The translations under genes were made by a program, and so were the position numbers. From Adiantum capillus-veneris (lineage: Eukaryota > Streptophyta > Polypodiopsida > Polypodiales > Pteridaceae), in contig CM043953.1 of NCBI GenBank assembly GCA_014529385.2, forward strand, positions 82,032,338-82,096,337: 64,000 nt of DNA, read 5' to 3'. Position 1 is the first letter of the stretch; every line of letters begins with the position of its first letter. The notes below the pieces were generated by a model that was given only the letters and a program-made list of their open reading frames with translations, was not told where the DNA came from and did not search any database. Of this stretch, positions 44,879-55,915 are shown in pieces.

Positions 44879-45251
44879 TGAGTTTGTGTGGAAAACTGCC
44901 TGTCGTTTTCAGTTTAACAATTTCTTTTTCGGAGCTCTTCCACAACCAAGCGTGTGAGGCTTGTTGGTTAGCCCAAAATAGCCAAACTATACTTGGCATT
45001 GAGGTTGCGGGGTCAAATACCCTTGCCTAAATCGGGGAGACTGGGCGGACACCATAAAACGGCTTTTGAGCCTGGTGGGTCCGTTGGGGAGGCCATGTAA
45101 GCGAGCCATCCCGCGGTGTTCCTGCCCGCCTGCCCCAACTATCCGATCCCGTAAAAGAGGTCCATCCCGCGCCTCGCTACCTCAAAAGCTTCAACTTATT
45201 GGGCCCCTCCTTCCCACGGCGAGCCTCAAGAGGCCTTCAATTTCCTAAGCT

Positions 45252-45285
<34 letters not shown>

Positions 45286-45557
45286 ACAGGGGCGCATTCC
45301 CACAGGCCAGAAAATCCTTGGTGGCCAGTCTCACAAGCAAACCAAGCCTCAAGCCTCCGAGCACCTCAAAGGCGGTCCAAAGCTTCCAAGATCAAGGTCC
45401 ACCAAGCTGTAGCAAAGACCCTGCCAAGCTTCAAGAGCTTTTCTAAGGCAAATAAACCCGAAAACTTTCAAAGCCTCAAAGGCATCCAAAGAAGCATTAC
45501 CTCTTGTGAAGAGGGGCTTCACCGACGTGACAGTGAAGAGGAGCTTCACAAAAAGGG

Positions 45558-45613
<56 letters not shown>

Positions 45614-45745
45614 GAACCCTTAAAATTATTACAACCAAGTACAAAATTTTGCAATTAAATTTTTCTATCATCAATTGTGCACTGTGTAAAGAGGCAAACA
45701 CTCGCTAGGAGAGTCTCCTAAGCTAAGACCCCTCTATTGGCACAA
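44418..45745 (+). other. Leader of the gag-only element with three simple-sequence tracts
   Basis: About 1.3 kb separates the primer site from gag. It holds a (TG)n tract (44849-44876), a run of more than 30 C (about 45250-45283) and a (TC)n tract (45560-45606). Between 44945 and 45030 lies a tRNA-like word pair: TTGTTGGTTAGCCC (like a pol III A box) and GGGGTCAAATACCC (like a B box), so a SINE head may have been captured. No long ATG frame with similarity is seen. Confidence 0.5.
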
Positions 45746-46561
45746 ATGGGGGACAAGGGAATAGAGAAATTTAATGGGGAGGGATTTCACACTTGGCAAA
45801 CAAAATTAAGAGGCTGTCTTATGAAAAAATGTTTGTGGTCTGTCATTAGCACTGTCCACGAGCAACAAGCCGAACCCGATGGAGTGCACACTAGGGCATC
45901 TACACTCATAGCAAGTGCACAGAATTTGGCCAAAGACGAACAAGCATTGGGAATCATCATCACTTCCTTGCATGATAATTATGTGCATTTCATAGATGAA
46001 TGTAAGCATGCACATGAAGCCTGGCATGTCCTAGAAAGTAATTTTGGAGCTAGGGCCAAAAGAAGCAAAGTTAGTCTTAAAAGACAGCTTTACAAAGTGA
46101 CTATGATTGAAGGGGAGGACATTGCTAGCCTAGTGAACATGCTTAAGAGCATTGTCACACAGCTCACTTACATCCAAGTTGAAGTACCAGAAGATGACAA
46201 AGTGGCTTTACTTTTAAGTGCACTTCCACCTTCTTATGACCACTTAGTCACAATTCTTGAAGAAAAAGAACCAGCACCACCATTCCAAGATGTCATCAAC
46301 TCAGTCCAAGCAGAAGAAAGAAAGCAAAGAGGTTCACTTACCCCATCAGGAGGAGTTTTCATCGCAACATCTTCAAGGGGAAGATATTCGCCATCAACAT
46401 CGACAAACGGACGAAAGTGTTATGAATGTGGAAGAATGAGACATGTAGCAAAAGATTGCTACACAAACAAACCTTGCAACAAATGTGGTAGGAAGGGACA
46501 CTCTCCTTCTCGGTGTTACTCAAGTGGAGGCAGTAGCAGTGGAGAAAGCAGTAAACAGTAG
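45746..46561 (+). CDS. Intact copia-type gag polyprotein, 271 residues
   Basis: The first ATG of the open frame is at 45746 (MGDKGIEKFNGEGFHTWQ); the frame stays open to TAG at 46559-46561. Residues 1-190 have the UBN2/gag layout: F-x-G-x-x-F-x-x-W at the start, LAKDEQALGIIITSL, AHEAWHVLESNFG, LKRQLYKVTMIEGEDIASLV and VALLLSALPPSYDHLV. Two zinc knuckles follow, CYECGRMRHVAKDC and CNKCGRKGHSPSRC, then a Ser/Gly tail. It would assemble cytoplasmic particles and bind RNA. It is the only uninterrupted gag core with intact zinc knuckles in the window. An intact frame in an otherwise decayed region suggests recent activity or selection through trans-mobilisation. Confidence 0.88.
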   Translation: MGDKGIEKFNGEGFHTWQTKLRGCLMKKCLWSVISTVHEQQAEPDGVHTRASTLIASAQNLAKDEQALGIIITSLHDNYVHFIDECKHAHEAWHVLESNFGARAKRSKVSLKRQLYKVTMIEGEDIASLVNMLKSIVTQLTYIQVEVPEDDKVALLLSALPPSYDHLVTILEEKEPAPPFQDVINSVQAEERKQRGSLTPSGGVFIATSSRGRYSPSTSTNGRKCYECGRMRHVAKDCYTNKPCNKCGRKGHSPSRCYSSGGSSSGESSKQ

Positions 46562-46708
46562 AAGCAACAGTAGAAGCAACGAAGGCAAGAGACCTAACAA
46601 AGGATCAGCTCACATAGTAGAAGACAAAAAGGACGAAGACGAAGGCAACGTTTAGGAAGACCCATTTTGAAGATGCAGACTCTCTACTTGTAGGGGAGGA
46701 CTTTTTCC

Positions 46709-46835
46709 TGTGTGGATACCAGCTTATCATCCTGTGTGGACATCACCATCCTTTGTGGATCTTTCTTGTGTGGATTTTACCATCATGTGTGGATATCACC
46801 ATCCTATGTGGATTTTGTTAGCCTGTGTGGATCAT
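46709..46835 (+). repeat. 19-bp minisatellite before the purine tract
   Basis: The word TGTGTGGAT or a close variant starts at 46709, 46733, 46752, 46767, 46786, 46805 and 46824. Four of the six spacings are 19 bp. The intervening text is mostly ATCACCATCC-like. It lies between gag and the 3' LTR, where pol would be. Confidence 0.8.
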
Positions 46836-46879
46836 GCATCTTCAGTATCTTGTCTTAGTCCAAACCTCAAGGGAAGGAT

Positions 46880-47195
46880 TGTAAAGTGTGAGCTTTGTCC
46901 TAAGGTGTGAGTCAAGGAGAGGAGAGTGGATTTATCCCACATACTATGGAGCAAGGCTGTAGAGCTACTTAAAGCTCATTTCTTGAATCAATAAACAACA
47001 ATTTCATTTTGCACTACATGCTTGTCTATGGTGAGCTTGTGCTAAGCTAAGTCAATACTCAAAATTGTGTTTATGAGTCCAAGCTAATTCTATCTTGGAA
47101 CCTAATTCACTTGAGTGATAACCTTGCTTACACACACACACTTGCACCATGTTTCTCTTTCATCCACCATAGCTAGCACGATCCAAATCCTAACA
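46880..47195 (+). repeat. 3' LTR of the gag-only element (316 bp)
   Basis: TGTAAAGTGTGAGC to AAATCCTAACA, differing from the 5' copy by a few substitutions and a 4-base length change in a CA-rich stretch. Confidence 0.92.
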
Positions 47196-47314
47196 CCATG
47201 CACATGCCAAATACTAGCTCTAATACCAGTCAAAGAGCGTCAAGTTGCAAATGTGAGAGTGCACGTCATACACACACACACACATTTTGAAAAAAAAAAT
47301 TCCCAAAAAATAAC

Positions 47315-47990
47315 TTAATTATAAAGAGTTACAAATACCCTCGCGGAAGGATAAGGGTTATCATATCCAAACTGACTCAAAAGTACAAAGTACAACCAAA
47401 AAGGTCCACAGGACATAATGTACCCAGCCTTAATCATAGATAGCCCATTACAAGCAAGAATAATCTTTCTCCACTTTTGCCATCCAAAGGATTTCTGAAT
47501 AGTTCTAATGTTAAATTGAGTAGCATCTCTCATATGAACTTTGATTTCTTTCATGACATGTATAAAGCCTTAGATTGAGCTGAACAACATCGGTATTGTG
47601 GGACCTACCAAAGCAAGCATTGTTCCTCTCAATCTAAGTGTTCCATAAGTTGGACCCTCATAGACAGGTCCAGAGGGGAATATCCATATTACTACATTCA
47701 CCTAATAGTAGCGCTCTCCGAGGAATATGAGGCAACTCAAGCGCTACCGAGGAATATGAGGCAACTCATTATTGCAAGCTTTTTAAAGTTCCCTTATTGT
47801 GTGGGCAATTAACAAATAGATGGAAGATGGATTCCTCATGCCTTTTACACCTACAACATACATCGTCGAATTACAAATCTTCGTGGCTTTCTCTCATGTC
47901 CGAATTCCCTGATGAAGAATAACAACTCTATTTAACAGATATAGGGTAAGCCCAAAGGCATTTGTTGAGTTTTGCAACCACTCTGAAACA
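47315..47990 (-). pseudogene. LINE reverse transcriptase C-terminus (zf-RVT)
   Basis: The minus strand shows CCRCKRHEESIFHLFVNCPH (about 47790-47880), the C-x-x-C...H...C zinc-binding module found at the C-terminus of plant L1-type ORF2 proteins. A typical Trp- and Arg-rich end (NIRTIQKSFGWQKWRK) follows at 47440-47500. Stops and frame changes are frequent. The rest of the LINE upstream (47990-48260) is not clearly readable. The end lies near an A-rich stretch at 47290-47310 (plus strand T/A-rich). Confidence 0.65.
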
Positions 47991-48000
47991 ATTTTTGTTA

Positions 48001-49374
48001 GCTTGCCTTGGTGTTTAGGTTACCAAGGTCAAGATGCAAGCTTCAATGCATCTCATGATGGGGGCCTCCTACACATTGTGCATTAGAAAGTCCATAAAAC
48101 TCTTGAGGCTATCCAACTTTCGCCTCACAATCCAAAATTCAAAGTAGCCCAACTTGGCGTGCACCTAGCCATATTGGGTCTCAAGAGCATCCTCATGCTG
48201 CTTGCCACATGGGTGGCCAACCCACATCCAAGTCCTTAGCCCCATGAAGGTTGTTTCTTTTGCACGACGTCCCCCTTCAAACCCCTTAGCGGCGAGCACG
48301 GGGTGTGAATAGATTGGAGGTGCCTAAGTGGGGTCTATAACTGAGGTCAACTCAGGCACCTTACCCTTATGTCCTCAAGACTAAGTATAACACAACATTT
48401 TATGAAAGGGGGTGAGGGAATCGACAGCTCGGAAGTCCAAGGCAAGCTCTCAAGGCGGGCTAAACCTGAGCAACACAAAAATCAATGCAAAAGGGAATCA
48501 AGGTAGCACAAAAAATTAGGGCTCCACTATCCGATTTTGAACCCACCACCTTACAGCCCAGGTTTTGGGTCACATAGGCTAACCAACTCACCCACATATG
48601 TTGTACCCAAGCCCGTTTTTATGATTTTTTATTCTAAGACAACATGCACTACCCGGGTTTAGGAGGTTCAATTTGTGGCCAGGTGTAGTTTTAACGTGAC
48701 GACTGCGGTTGCAATTGCATAGATTTTCATGCGTGGACTTGTGAGCCATAGATCCCCTCACCACCCCTCATTAAATGTTGTATGTTACTTAGTCCTGAGG
48801 CCCTTACGTTGTCTTTTTCTTGCAAGTACACCCTACGTAATGTGCCCTTGAAATGGAGTTAAACACTCAAGCAAGTTTGTCACTATCTTCCCTTCGTTTC
48901 TATATTGGTGGTGCCACTATGACGCACGTAGCTTGAACAAAGTGAACTCATTTCTCACGTTTTGGAATTTTTTAATACATTATACTTGAGAATTAGTGGC
49001 GAAATTGCACGGCCACAAGTGTACCCGAATAACTTTAGTTCCACCGTGAATAGAGATAGGGTCAAAATGGTGTGTTAATGGGGAAGCGTAAAGTGTCGAA
49101 TATCAAAGGTTGTATGCATTTTTCTTTTAACGATAGCTTTTAAACCAAGCTCCTTAAGTCAAGGTTTATGGTTGCATTGTATGGGGCGTTTGGGGGGGGG
49201 AGAGAGAGAGAGAGAGAGAGGAAAAAGAAGAAGAAAAAATATATTTATATCTACAAAAGGCCAATGTAGCCTATGATACAAGTACCAATTTACATCCATG
49301 TTTGATATAAGCTCATCAAAGATGAGTGCAAATCACAAAAGTTTGAAATAGCATCTAAAACTGAACGCTAAAAA
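48001..49374 (+). other. No recognised gene; possible tRNA-derived SINE at about 48540-48620
   Basis: On the minus strand near 48540-48600, GAGTTGGTTAGCC and GGTGGGTTCAAAAT are spaced like the A and B boxes of a tRNA-derived SINE. No poly-A tail or duplication could be confirmed. A G8(AG)n run lies at 49193-49220. No coding similarity was found elsewhere. Confidence 0.35.
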
Positions 49375-49519
49375 TCACAAAGATTTGTTAGATATACCTA
49401 GATGAGTCTCCATAATAAGCCAAGATATAAGGAACAAAAACCTCTCATAACCATAATGTGGCCCAAATCCACACCTTTGATGTGTTGAAAAGAAAGTGTT
49501 TAATGTTTTGCAACTATGG

Positions 49520-51761
49520 CTTTGATTTTCTTGTGATGCGGGCCTCGCGGTCGTGGTCCTCAACTTGGCAGAGGGTAAGTCAAGCCTTGTACTTATCCAG
49601 TGGCCCATTTGACTTGTACTCAGTCTTGTAGACCCAATTGACACTAGTGACCTTCCACTTTGGTGGCCTCGAAACCAACTCCCATGTGTTATTCCTCTCC
49701 ATGGAATCAAGCTCTCTTCCAGCCTCCTTCCATTTTGACTATGAGAGTGCCTCCTCATACAAGGCTCTCTGTCCTTTGCCACTAAGGATATCAGAGCATA
49801 GTTCACCTCCATCTGACTCAACGCTTGGCATCCAACATCCACTTTGGTAAGTTGGATGGTTTGCCCCAATCTGGGGAGCTACTAGTACCCCCTCGTCATC
49901 TGCACTGTAGTAGGAACCGCTATCCACTTCATCATCTTGAGACAATGCACACTTTCCGGAGCATGAGGGATGGAAGCCAAAGAAGGAAGTTCATTGCCAG
50001 TAAGAAAGGAATCATCCTTAGGATCTCCTAGAAGAGGCAAATCTGTAGATTAAGTGGAAGACTAGGGAGCGGAAGCCCCCGCTGAAGGAATATGCTCATC
50101 AAGACCACATCTCAGCTCCCCATGATCTCCTTCCTAATTGAATCATAAAATCAATAGCCCTTGGAAATAGTTATGTAGCCGACAAAAATCATCGGGGTGA
50201 ACTTGGAGTCCCCGTTGCTTCTCCAAAACTTGGACGTAGGCATTGCTTCCAAAATTCCTAAAAATGAGAAACATGCCGCTCTCCACCGAAGTAAGCCTCA
50301 AATTGAGTCTATCGAGGGAGTGAAATCGCAGGAGACCGGTTGAGGGTAAGAACCGCTGTCACAACTGCCTTAGCCCACAAGGGCTTTGGTATATCTCGAT
50401 GCTCCAGCCTGCACCATTTCCACCACAGTTCGATTTTTTTGCTCCGTTATGCTCTTCTCCGAGGGCGATCCAATATTCGCAAGCTCACGCTCCATATCAT
50501 TGCCCGCAAAAAACTGTACAAGAGTATTGGAACTAAACTCTCCACCCTTGTCCACTCGAATAGTCTCCAATTGCTTGCATGATTCCTCTCCACAAGTTTA
50601 CGCCAATTCTTGAACAGCTCAAAAGACTCGTCCTTGTGCATGAGAAAGTATACCCTAGTAAAGCAGCTAAGATCATCCACTAACAACATTGAGCTCCACC
50701 TAAGAATGAAGTCTACATAGGTCCACAAAGGTCGGTATGAACCAACCCAAAAATAGCTCGATGTGCAGAGTGCTTTGGAATAGACTCTCTATGCTACTTT
50801 CCGCGAATGCATTGTCGTAGCTTACTTGCAACATCTGGTAGGCCTTCTATTATCTATTCACAAAAAGCACAATGGAGAGCATCAATATTCAAATGGTAAA
50901 ACCTATAATGTCAAAGATCACATGCAGGAGAGGCTATAACCGAGGAAAGAGCCTAAAGCCTATAAAGACCGTGCTCCACTGTGCCCCCTCTGACCTCTTG
51001 GACGAAGTAAAGATCTCAAATGGAAACCGAATGCTCTGTGAAGACCACCTCCATACCTAACTTGCACACTTCATGCACTAACATGAGACACAAGCCCAAC
51101 TTTGGAACACAAGAGTACCTTGTGGGAATGCAAATCCCTCTTCCGTATTGGATCAGCTCCACAGTGCCCTTGCTGTGAACAATGATTTGTCGCCGATGAA
51201 GATAAAACCGTAGTGTCATTGCAGGTTGGATAACAGATCCTTTTAAGGTGTCATGTGTCGTGAAGCACTACTATCAAGGATCCGATCTCAAGAGTCGTGA
51301 ACCGCAAAGCTTTTCTCAACCTCCGATCTCAACAGGCTCATCTCCACATGGACAAAGGCTGGGGCCTTTACTGTAATGAGGAAGTAGGAGACTCGTCAAC
51401 TCGCTTTGGACACTTGCACCAATAATGGCCTTTCTGCCCATCATTTGCCCCGTCATTAGCTGCATTTTCGGCGTAGCTTTCGTGATGGATTTGTTGTGAC
51501 TTTCTAGCAGCAGACTCTTCGCCAAGAAAAGTGTGTGGAGTGATTTTTGCTCAACATGAGGGCCACTGCTCTCTCATAGGCAACTACCGTTGACTCAATT
51601 GAAAAGTGTGAAGTCTCTTCACGTTTTATTGCAGTTGGTTTCCAGCTGTACCAATGTTTTCCTGTTGGCACCACATGCCAACCAGTTACATGAGCCCTAG
51701 GAGCTTCTTCTTGATAGGATTCAAGCTCGAATTCACCTAGCTTGGGACCTATGGTGACCAT
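49520..51761 (-). pseudogene. copia fragment A: zinc/protease to start of RT
   Basis: On the minus strand the protease active site remains as RILDSSASRHMTP (about 51250-51290, Gly replaced by Ser). Integrase pieces are HKDESFELFKNWRKLVE and ETIRVDKGGEFSSNT with ITEQKNRT (50370-50630). The start of RT reads DSMERNNTWELVSRPPKWK and VNWVYKTEYKSNGPLDKYKA (49560-49720), then stops. Many frames are used. The fragment ends where RT proper should begin. Confidence 0.75.
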
Positions 51762-51829
51762 AGAAATATTGGATTTTCAAAGAGATGCGGACAGTATGAT
51801 TGAATCAAGGATGAGAGATTCATTGTGAG

Positions 51830-53583
51830 TATTCCACGGACATGGGAGCGTTTCTGCCCTTGCTTCACTCAAAGGCAGTCCCCCTTGTATGGAGGAGAGA
51901 CTTTGACTGCCACTGATATGGAATCCCATTTGGGGGCAAACTGTCAAGTTACTGAAGTCGCGAATGGAGACAATGCAAGATGCTATTACGTCAAACTTTC
52001 TACCAAATTGGTGGGATACGGGTACTATGAGATGGTCTCAACGACTTCAGACTATAGAGCCAGATAAAGCTTTATTACAGGTGAACTATGGCTTCATATC
52101 TTCAGTGACCAAGGACAGAAAATCTCTTACAGTTGATAAGGCCCTTTCACAACCAAAGTGGAAGCAGGCCATGCAGGTAAGAGTTTTATTCCATTGAGAG
52201 GAATGACTCATAGGAGTTTGTTGCACAGCCACCAAAGCGAAAGGTCATTGGTGTCAAGTGGGTCTACAAGACGAAGTACAATGGATAAGCACAAGACATG
52301 CCTCATTGCCAAGGGCTTTTCTCAGAGACTGTGATGGACTATGAAGAGACCCTTGCATCGATTGTGCGGAATTAGTCAAACCGTTTTTGTTGTAGTGGCT
52401 CATTATCGATGGCCCGTGTTTCAGATGGATGTGAAGTCGACTTTTCTCGATGGCAACTTACAAGAGGTGGTGTATGTGGAGCAACCTCCAGGATTCTCAA
52501 TACACGTTGCGAAAGGCTCTTTATGGCCTAAAGCAAGCTCATCGAGCGTGGTACAAAAGGATTGATTCTTTCTTCCTACAACATTCCTTCCATCGTTCAG
52601 CTGCAGACCCAGGTTTGTATCTTTTCAAAGAGGGAGGTTTGGTGACACCGTGACACTTGTCATCCTCTAAGTGGATGATCTTGTGATTACAGGTAGTCAT
52701 GATCCGCATATTTGCGGTACTATGGAGACCTTGACAAAGTGATAGATCTTGGCTTGCTTTATTACTTTCTTGGATTGGAGATATGACGGGCAAAGGGGGG
52801 CATCTTTCTCTCTTAGTAGCGCTATGTCCAAGAGTTGTTGGAAGCAATTGGTATGACCGCGTGCAGACCTATATCTTCTTTGAGCATCCAAACCTGAAGA
52901 AGTCCTAGTATGACCCCCTCACTATGAAGTATCAAAAGCTGGTTGATTCTCTTATTTCCTTGTTGATCACTTGTTTCGACATCAGTTTCTTGGTTGGACT
53001 TCTAGTTCATTTGTACAGAGACCCGCCAAGTCACATATGGAGCATGCTCTTCAGATCTTGCGGTATTTGAAACAGACTCAGTCGTTGGGCATATGGTATG
53101 CCGCCAGAGGTACGTACTTCAAGATTACTCTTCGAGGATGGAGTAATTCCAATTGGGGTAGAGATCCAAGTGAGCAATGTTCATTAGACCTTTTCATTTG
53201 ATACAAAAGTGATTTGACGGAACAGTAAGAAGCAGCTTACAGTTGCCTCATCATCCACAAAGACCGAGTACCCGGCTATTTGCAATGCTACATCTGAATC
53301 AATGTGGTTATGGAGGTTGCTTTTGGAGATTAGTTTTCTACAGCAAACGACCATGATTTACTCTGACAATCAGAGTTGTGTAGCCATTGCAAGAGCCCGA
53401 TTTTTCATGCCCAAACCAAGATTATTTTTTTCGTGAGAAGATCCCGGATGGTACTATTCAACTTCAGTACTATTCTACGTCAAATAACCGAAGATATCTT
53501 CACTAACCCTCTTACCACAAGCGACATTATCCCTTCATGCCAGCTCCCTTGGATTGGTTCCCCGTCCAGGAGCTGAGGGAGGG
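51830..53583 (+). pseudogene. copia fragment B: RT and RNase H, then purine tract
   Basis: On the plus strand: LSQPKWKQAM, KRKVIGVKWVYKTKYNG, WPVFQMDVKSTFLDGNLQEV (52400-52470), LRKALYGLKQAHRAWYKR, DLGLLYYFLGLEI and an RNase H in pieces (DNQSCVAIA-like and TSNNRRYLH regions). A purine tract GAGCTGAGGGAGGG lies at 53570-53583, followed by an LTR start TGTTAAGAG at 53584. The AGGTGAACTATG... segment at 52079 also occurs, diverged, in fragment A (about 49800), so the two are separate copies of one family facing away from each other. Confidence 0.75.
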
Positions 53584-53861
53584 TGTTAAGAGTTACATCT
53601 TCTATCAGGTGGTGGCTCCAATATCTCCCAAGAGCAATTTAGGCAGTGAGGGTTGCTTTGTGGTGGTGCCCGGCTGTATTTGAGGTAGACATACGTTTTA
53701 CGATGGTATGAGCCATGTGTGTGCCCACCTAGTACGCTGGCACGAGGCATGACCCCTGTTCCGTTCTTTGTAGTTTTCCCGAGTTATCCCTACCAAACTA
53801 TCATCTTTTTAGATGGATGTGGCATATTTATTAGTGAGGCGCCCCCTCTTTTGGGGTCATG
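53584..53861 (+). repeat. Start of the 3' LTR of copia fragment B
   Basis: It begins TGTTAAGAGTTACATC after the purine tract and is interrupted at 53861 by a solo LTR. It resumes after 54944, but its true end could not be fixed. Confidence 0.5.
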
Positions 53862-54939
53862 TGTCATGTGACACATCCAACGGTCAACCCAATGTGTCCG
53901 TGGACAAGCTACACCATAACAGGGTTTCCGTCAGTCCAGTCAGTCTAGATTAGAAGTGATCTGGCACTTTTTGTGAGTCTATTCGTAGACCATGCATGCC
54001 CAGTCACTTAGTGTAGATGCATATCCTCTGGTTGCACACAGCATGATCATAAGCATTCCCATCAGAATCAGTCAGGGGAATTTTCCAGTGATTTTAGCCT
54101 ATTTTCCCTATTTTTGACATTTTTCGCTTATTAATTTAAGTGACTTCCCAACAAAAGTAGGTAGGGCAATTTGGGTAAGAAAATATATAAGCAAACCAAA
54201 GCTAGCACTCTTTAGCAGATGAGCAAGGAGCACAACAGGCCTCAGGCAGCATGTACTCCTCTCTCTCAGCAAGACATCTCCAAGCTTCCCTTGGCGATCC
54301 CATCACCCCTTCAACCTAGCGTTTTTGCTCATCGCCAACACCCCATCCTGCCTGGCGTTTTCAGCATTGGTTTGACCGCAACAGTGCCAAGCAACTAGTG
54401 TTTTCAGCATCAAGTACAGCAGCAAATTCAGCCATAAACATCTGCAGATACACACCATTTTCAGCCTCCAAAAAACGCAGCAAAGCAGCATTTTTCAGCA
54501 GTCCGAATCAGCCCTGAAATTCAGCAGATAGCGTTTGGTGGACAGCAGTTAGAAGGTTGCAGATTTCAGCCCTTAGGTCATCGTCATCGTCATCGTCTCC
54601 GTCGCCGTCCCCGTCGCCGTCACCGACATAGTCACGAGTTGCATCAGTTTTCCATGCATCATTATTGTACCACTTTGTGCAATCAATAGTAGACCACTCT
54701 CGCCGACAAGAGTGGGGCCTTCGGAGGAGGGTTTTACGTCTCTGGTGTCGTATCTCTCTTCTCTCTATCTCTCAGTCTCATACACTTGCACGCACAATAT
54801 CCACTCACTTTGTTCGTGATCACACCACTCTCCATAAAGAACAGAAGGCTCTCCCTTCCATAAGAACTAAAAGGAACCTTGAGCAAATATGGATCACTCA
54901 TCTTGAGAAAATACAACATTCATTCCGCTGCACCTAACA
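53862..54939 (+). repeat. Solo LTR of the TGTCACGTG gypsy family (1078 bp), TCATG duplication
   Basis: Starts TGTCATGTGACACATCC, ends GCACCTAACA. TCATG lies on both sides (53857-53861 and 54940-54944). It aligns with the LTRs at 6295, 9328 and 11788, including the TATATAAG box and GCGTTTT words, but is about 110-150 bp shorter. No primer site follows, so it is a solo LTR. Confidence 0.9.
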
Positions 54940-54944
54940 TCATG

Positions 54945-55199
54945 GGATTTTTTAGTGAGTCGGGAAGATGGAGGGGCTCCCTCCTTGGCCCTTGTATTTC
55001 ACGCATTCATGGAGCTGCAGATTTCCGGTGCCTTGAGTTCTCTCTCTCCCCTCTAGCATTTTCACTCGCTAGCGTTGTTTCTCTCCTGCAGCTTGGCTGC
55101 ATTTTTATTGCTCTCTCTCTCTCTCTCTCTCTCACCTCGGGGTGGTCTTTAGTGGGCAAACTTTTTCATTGAGGAGAGTACCAGAGACTAGACTGACCA
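54945..55199 (+). other. Probable rest of the copia LTR, with (TC)n tract
   Basis: No coding similarity. A (TC)n run lies at about 55110-55132. The sequence continues the interrupted copia LTR by position only. Confidence 0.3.
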
Positions 55200-55915
55200 G
55201 AGCCTATGCAACATTGGGTGGATTGGAGAGGATGTGTTCACACATTCCGTTTGAGGAACCTCGGACGAAGCTTTGGCTCTTTTGACACTCTGGTGGCTTC
55301 CACATTGCTCTATGGAGCTCAGATATGGGGACCTTCATTGGACCATCATGGGAGGTCGGGTTGTCACAAACAGCTGACGTCAAGCCACTAAAGAACTGAG
55401 CCACTGTGCAAATCCCGATCGGAGGGGCCTAAAGCCTAAGAAGAAGCAGTTGAAGAAGAAGAAGTCCTACCAACTACTGGGACCCGTTCGATGGGGCCCA
55501 AGTGACATAAAGGCATCAAAATAAAGGAAGCCCACACACACAACGCGCGCAGAGAAGATGACGTGGCAGCAGTCGGACGCTCTGCAAATTGCATTGACAT
55601 GCTCACGTGGCAGCCTGTACGGATTTCCGTGATTTGCACTACTGACGTGGCAGTTGTACGGATTTTCGTAAATCACGCTAGCAGCTTTTGGGCATTTGCT
55701 TTTGGACCATATGCTTTTAAGTTTGAAGGCTTTTCATGTAAACTACCTGTAAATATGAGGCTAGGGCTCATTCTCTGGCACACTTCTGGGAGAAGGTGCA
55801 AAGCGTGGAGTATCGGCTTGTACTGTGTTGATGCAATATAAAGAAATACCGAAAGGAGCACCAAGGTTTGGGGCCAATACTCTCTGGGGTGGAATTCCGC
55901 CACTCTGTGTCGCGT

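Larger units (their letters stand above)
44084..47195 (+). mobile_element. Copia-type gag-only LTR retrotransposon (TR-GAG-like), 3112 bp
   Basis: A 320-bp 5' LTR (44084-44403), primer site (44406-44417), intact gag (45746-46561), purine tract AAGGGAAGGA (46869-46878) and a 316-bp 3' LTR (46880-47195) are present. No protease, integrase or RT can be read in the remaining sequence. Flanks CCGTG (44079-44083) and CCATG (47196-47200) form a target duplication with one CpG transition. The LTRs are nearly identical. Elements with only gag between LTRs (TR-GAG) are known in plants. The open gag suggests that it encodes its own particle protein while borrowing pol. Confidence 0.92.

Noticed and set aside
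47210-47240. CTCTAATACCAG after the gag-only element, resembling a reversed primer site
   Set aside because: No LTR end or partner can be defined next to it.
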